From the NCBI RefSeq assembly GCF_001668625.1, contig NZ_LZLJ01000029.1, forward strand, positions 1 through 32,325: a DNA stretch of 32,325 nt. The letters are read 5' to 3'. Both the position numbers and the translations under genes were made by a program. The stretch is from Mycobacterium sp. 1274756.6. Its GTDB lineage: Bacteria > Actinomycetota > Actinomycetes > Mycobacteriales > Mycobacteriaceae. The notes under the pieces were generated by a model. That model was not told the DNA's origin, searched no databases, and was given only the letters and a program-made list of their open reading frames with translations. Below are positions 29,125 through 32,325 of this stretch, piece after piece (positions within the stretch are counted from its first letter, which is position 1; each line of letters begins with the position of its first letter).

Positions 29125-30810
29125 ATGACCACCGCAGAAAAACCCCGCAAGGCCCGGCCCACCAAGACCCGCGACGAGGGTCAGTGGGCACTCGGCAGCG
29201 TCGACCCGCTCAACCCCAACGAGGAACTCAAACGCGACGACCCCGCGCTGAACGTGCGCGCCCGCATCCTCGACACCTACTCCAAGCAGGGCTTCGACTC
29301 CATCGACAAGACCGACCTGCGCGGCCGGTTCCGCTGGATGGGGCTGTACACCCAGCGCGCCCAGGGCTACGACGGCACCTGGACCGGCGACGAGAACGCC
29401 GACCTGCTGGAAGCCCCGTATTTCATGATGCGGGTCCGCTGCGACGGCAAGGCGATGTCGGCGCAGGCGGTGCGCACGCTGGGCGAGATCTCCACCGAGT
29501 TCGCCCGTGACACCGCCGACATCTCCGACCGGATGAACCTGCAGTACCACTGGATCGAGATCGAGGACGTTCCGGAGATCTGGGACCGGCTGGCCGCGGT
29601 GGGCCTGCAGACCACCGAGGCGTGCGGCGACTGCCCGCGCGGCATGCTCGGCTCGCCGCTGGCCGGCGAGTCCCTCGACGAGGTGCTCGACCCGTCGCCG
29701 GCGCTCGATGAGATCGTGCGCCGCTACATCGACAACCCGGAGTACGCCAACCTGCCCCGCAAGTACAAGACGGCGATCTCGGGCCTGCAGGACGTCGCGC
29801 ACGAGGTCAACGACATCTCGTTCATCGGTGTCAACCACCCCGAGCACGGACCCGGACTGGACCTGTGGGTCGGTGGCGGGCTCTCCACCAACCCGATGTT
29901 GGCCCAGCGGCTCGGCGCCTGGGTGCCGCTCGATGAGGTTCCCGACGTGTGGGAGGCCGTCACCCGACTGTTCCGCGACTACGGCTATCGGCGACTGCGG
30001 TCCAAGGCCCGGCTGAAATTCCTGGTCAAGGACTGGGGTGTGGAGAAATTCCGCGACGTGCTCGAGACGGAGTTTCTGGGCCGCAAGCTGATCGACGGCC
30101 CCGCACCGGCTCAGCCGACCGCCCCGATCGACCACGTCGGGGTGCAGCGGATGAAGAACGGCCGCAACGCGGTCGGTGTCGCGCCGGTCTCCGGGCGGGT
30201 GTCGGGCACCATCTTGACCCGGGTGGCGGAGTTGATGGAGCAGGTCGGCTCCGACCGGGCCCGGTTCACGCCGTACCAGAAGCTGATCATCCTCGACGTG
30301 CCCGACGACAAGCTCGACGGTCTGCTCGCCGACCTCGAGGCGCTCGGGCTGCCCGCCAACCCGTCCCCGTGGCGGCGAAACCTGATGGCCTGCACCGGCC
30401 TGGAGTTCTGCAAGCTGTCGTTCGTGGAGACCCGGGTGCGTTCCCAGGGCCTGGTGCCGGAGCTGGAGGATCGTCTGGCGGATCTCAACGCGCTGCTCGA
30501 TGTGCCGATCACGGTCAACATCAACGGCTGCCCCAACTCGTGCGCCCGGGTCCAGGTGGCCGACATCGGGTTCAAGGGCCAGATGATCGACGACGGTCAG
30601 GGCAACCCGGTGCCCGGTTTCCAGGTGCACCTCGGCGGCAGCCTCGGCGCCGACAGCGGCTTCGGGCGCAAGCTGCGCCAGCACAAGGTGGCCGACACCG
30701 AGCTCGGCGATTACATCGAGCGGCTGGTGCGCACCTTCATCAAGCAGCGCAACGACGGGGAACGGTTCGCGCAGTGGGTGGTCCGCGCCGACGAGGACGA
30801 CCTGCGATGA
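29125..30810 (+). CDS. nirA: Ferredoxin-dependent sulfite reductase NirA/SirA
   Basis: Reduces sulfite to sulfide with six electrons from ferredoxin, using siroheme and a 4Fe-4S cluster. The 561 aa follow the M. tuberculosis NirA pattern with a constant offset of 6. Cluster ligands are Cys423 and Cys429 (CTGLEFCK) and Cys469 and Cys473 (GCPNSCAR). Tyr75 (MGLYTQR) and Cys167 (TEACGDC) match the Tyr69-Cys161 pair that is covalently linked in that enzyme, which supports sulfite rather than nitrite reductase. ATG 29125 follows AGGAG, held in a hairpin. Its stop overlaps the cysH start as ATGA. First structural gene of nirA-cysH-che1, probably under cysteine attenuation by the leader at 28913. Confidence 0.95.
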   Translation: MTTAEKPRKARPTKTRDEGQWALGSVDPLNPNEELKRDDPALNVRARILDTYSKQGFDSIDKTDLRGRFRWMGLYTQRAQGYDGTWTGDENADLLEAPYFMMRVRCDGKAMSAQAVRTLGEISTEFARDTADISDRMNLQYHWIEIEDVPEIWDRLAAVGLQTTEACGDCPRGMLGSPLAGESLDEVLDPSPALDEIVRRYIDNPEYANLPRKYKTAISGLQDVAHEVNDISFIGVNHPEHGPGLDLWVGGGLSTNPMLAQRLGAWVPLDEVPDVWEAVTRLFRDYGYRRLRSKARLKFLVKDWGVEKFRDVLETEFLGRKLIDGPAPAQPTAPIDHVGVQRMKNGRNAVGVAPVSGRVSGTILTRVAELMEQVGSDRARFTPYQKLIILDVPDDKLDGLLADLEALGLPANPSPWRRNLMACTGLEFCKLSFVETRVRSQGLVPELEDRLADLNALLDVPITVNINGCPNSCARVQVADIGFKGQMIDDGQGNPVPGFQVHLGGSLGADSGFGRKLRQHKVADTELGDYIERLVRTFIKQRNDGERFAQWVVRADEDDLR

Positions 30811-31526
30811 GCGCCCGCAGCGAGGAGCAGCTGCGCGAGCTGGCAGCGCGCGGCGCCGCCGAGCTCGACGGCGCCGACGCGGCGGAGCTGCTGCGGTGGA
30901 CCGATGCGCATTTCGCCGGGCGCAACGGCGCCGCCTGCGACTATGTGGTGGCCTCCAACATGGCCGACGCGGTGCTGGTGGATCTGGCCGCCAAGGTGCG
31001 CCCCGGGGTTCCGGTGTTGTTCTTGGACACCGGGTATCACTTCGCCGAGACGCTGGGCACCCGCGACGCGGTCGAGGCGGTCTACGACGTGCGGATCCTC
31101 AACGTCACGCCCGAGCAGACCGTGGCCGAGCAGGACGCCGCCCTGGGCAAGGACCTGTTCGCCCGCAACCCCGGGGAATGCTGCCGGCTGCGCAAGGTCG
31201 AGCCGTTGACCAAGGCGCTGCGCGGATTCGGCGCCTGGGTGACCGGGATCCGGCGGGTGGAGGCCCCCACCCGGGCCAACGCGCCGCTGATCAGCTTCGA
31301 CGAACAGTTCAAGCTGGTGAAGGTCAACCCGCTCGCCGCGTGGAGCGACGAGGACGTCGCCGCCTACATCGACGAGCACAATGTGCTGGTCAACCCGCTG
31401 GTCGAGGAGGGCTATCCGTCGATCGGATGCGCCCCGTGCACCGCCAAACCGGCCGAGGGCGCCGACCCGCGCAGCGGCCGCTGGCAGGGCAGCGCCAAGA
31501 TCGAGTGCGGGCTGCACGCCTCGTGA
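30807..31526 (+). CDS. cysH: Adenylylsulfate (APS) reductase CysH
   Basis: Reduces APS to sulfite, feeding NirA. The 239 aa carry the 4Fe-4S ligand pattern of assimilatory APS reductases: Cys125-Cys126 (GECCRLRKVEPL) and Cys208/Cys211 (GCAPCTAK), which separates it from PAPS reductases lacking the cluster. The catalytic Cys234 is in KIECGLH, five residues before the C-terminal Ser239. The nucleotide-binding stretch includes VVASNMADAVLVDL (47-60) and LDTGYHFAET (73-82). ATG 30807 overlaps the nirA stop; the longer open frame upstream lies inside nirA. Its stop overlaps the che1 GTG as GTGA. Confidence 0.96.
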   Translation: MSARSEEQLRELAARGAAELDGADAAELLRWTDAHFAGRNGAACDYVVASNMADAVLVDLAAKVRPGVPVLFLDTGYHFAETLGTRDAVEAVYDVRILNVTPEQTVAEQDAALGKDLFARNPGECCRLRKVEPLTKALRGFGAWVTGIRRVEAPTRANAPLISFDEQFKLVKVNPLAAWSDEDVAAYIDEHNVLVNPLVEEGYPSIGCAPCTAKPAEGADPRSGRWQGSAKIECGLHAS

Positions 31527-32239
31527 CCACCGTCATCCTGACCGCGCACGGCAGCGCGGACCCGCGCTCGCCGGCCAACACCCGGGCGATCGCCGGCCAT
31601 CTGCGCCGGGTGGCCCCGGAACTCGATGTGCGGGTGGCGTTTTGCGAGCAGAACACCCCCAACCTGGCGGATGCGCTGCACGACCTGCCCGATCCGCGCG
31701 GCGAGGTCGTCGTCGCACCGCTGCTGCTGGCCGCGGCCTACCATGCCCGCATCGACATCCCCGCCCTCATCGGGGAGGCCGGCGTGGCGGTGCGCCAGGC
31801 CGCGGTGCTCGGCGAGGACGAGCGTCTCGTGCAGGTGATGCGGCAGCGGCTGGGCGCGGTCGGCGTGTCCCGGTTCGACGCCGGCCTGGGGGTGCTGGTG
31901 GCCGCCGTCGGCTCCTCGAAGCCGGAGGCGAACGCACGCGCCGCGCGGGTCGCCGCGATGCTCGCCCGCGGCACCCGGTGGGCCGGCGCCGAGGTCTGTT
32001 TCGCCACCGGGGCGCAACCGTCGCTGGCGGAGGCCACCGAGCGGCTGCGGCAGCGCGGGGCCACCCGCATCGCCGTCGCCCCGTGGTTTCTGGCGCACGG
32101 GCGCCTCACCGACCGGGTCGCCGGCTACGCCCGCGACGCCGGGATGGTGATGGCCGAACCGCTGGGGGCGCACCGGCTGGTGGCCGCCGCCGTGCTCGAC
32201 CGGATCGAGGACGCGCTGGCCGACGTGGTCGCCGCCTGA
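31523..32239 (+). CDS. che1: Sirohydrochlorin ferrochelatase-type CbiX/SirB protein (Che1)
   Basis: Expected to insert Fe into sirohydrochlorin, giving the siroheme needed by NirA. The 238 aa form a two-domain chelatase: TAHGSADPRS with His9 and LLLAAAYHARIDIP with His74 are the metal-site residues of the N-terminal half. The C-terminal half repeats the fold with VAPWFLAHGRLTDR (His192). GTG 31523 overlaps the cysH stop. The gene order equals Rv2391-Rv2392-Rv2393 of M. tuberculosis. A cobalt chelatase role cannot be excluded from sequence, but the operon with a siroheme enzyme favours iron. Confidence 0.9.
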   Translation: MTTVILTAHGSADPRSPANTRAIAGHLRRVAPELDVRVAFCEQNTPNLADALHDLPDPRGEVVVAPLLLAAAYHARIDIPALIGEAGVAVRQAAVLGEDERLVQVMRQRLGAVGVSRFDAGLGVLVAAVGSSKPEANARAARVAAMLARGTRWAGAEVCFATGAQPSLAEATERLRQRGATRIAVAPWFLAHGRLTDRVAGYARDAGMVMAEPLGAHRLVAAAVLDRIEDALADVVAA

Positions 32240-32325
32240 GCCGCTAGGTGTGATGTCCGGAGAGGTTGTCCCGCCCGTTGGCGGTGAGTCGCCCTGACAG
32301 GTGAGGGCCTCCGGTTGTGAAGTGG
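32240..32325. other. Non-coding tail at right edge
   Basis: No gene is seen in these last 86 bases. A small hairpin is possible (GCCCT 32291-32295 with AGGGC 32304-32308), without a T-run. The stretch has fewer codon-like features than its surroundings, and what lies beyond is outside the window. Confidence 0.4.

Noticed and set aside
32240..32325. Possible end of an insertion element at the right edge
   Set aside because: The short segment differs in texture from the coding DNA, but no inverted terminal repeat pair or transposase can be shown within the window.

Overview
The window is high-GC actinobacterial DNA from a mycobacterium (Mycobacterium or Mycolicibacterium type). Three things point there: a complete mycobactin (mbt) siderophore locus, a CFP-2/MTB12 secreted-antigen gene beside it, and the hemW and nirA-cysH-che1 neighbours that also lie near mbt in M. 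tuberculosis. Gene assignments come from reading motifs and from remembered family sequences. No search was run.

Layout: (1) 1-1357, plus strand: the 3' part of a SagB/McbC-type flavin oxidase, cut by the left edge. It meets mbtB tail to tail. (2) 14390 down to 1358, minus strand: the NRPS operon mbtE-mbtF-mbtB, joined by 4-nt stop/start overlaps. (3) 14391-14520: a divergent promoter region with a strong IdeR (iron repressor) box. (4) 14521-20293, plus: a GNAT hydroxylysine acyltransferase (mbtK-like), a second IdeR box, then overlapping mbtT (thioesterase), mbtC (ketosynthase) and mbtD (AT-KR-ACP). (5) 21785-20306, minus: mbtG-mbtH. (6) 21836-21854: a third IdeR box, then mbtA on the plus strand. 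(7) 23577-24759, plus: a decayed C-terminal piece of a Baeyer-Villiger-type monooxygenase abutting a MerR-family regulator. (8) 26105-24756, minus: mbtI with a fourth IdeR box at its start, followed by cfp2, a crotonase-fold protein and hemW, all minus. (9) 28774-32239: a divergent region with a polycysteine leader peptide, then the assimilatory sulfur operon nirA-cysH-che1 on plus.

The mbt genes make salicylate (MbtI), activate it (MbtA) and load it on the aryl carrier domain of MbtB. MbtB adds and cyclises Ser/Thr. MbtE and MbtF add the two lysine-derived residues, MbtC/MbtD add the hydroxyacid, and MbtG (N-hydroxylase) and the GNAT protein (acyltransferase) build the hydroxamates. MbtH assists adenylation domains and MbtT edits. 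All promoters seen carry IdeR boxes, so iron starvation should induce the locus.

The most unusual points are: a ring oxidase of the NRPS-associated SagB/McbC type next to the cyclising NRPS, which suggests an aromatic oxazole rather than the usual oxazoline; a rearranged mbt gene order with the GNAT enzyme inside the main cluster; a monooxygenase relic with its regulator wedged between mbtA and mbtI; and a Cys-codon leader plus Shine-Dalgarno-masking hairpin ahead of nirA. The leader type is already described in mycobacteria. The oxidase-mycobactin pairing is the best candidate for something not well described.
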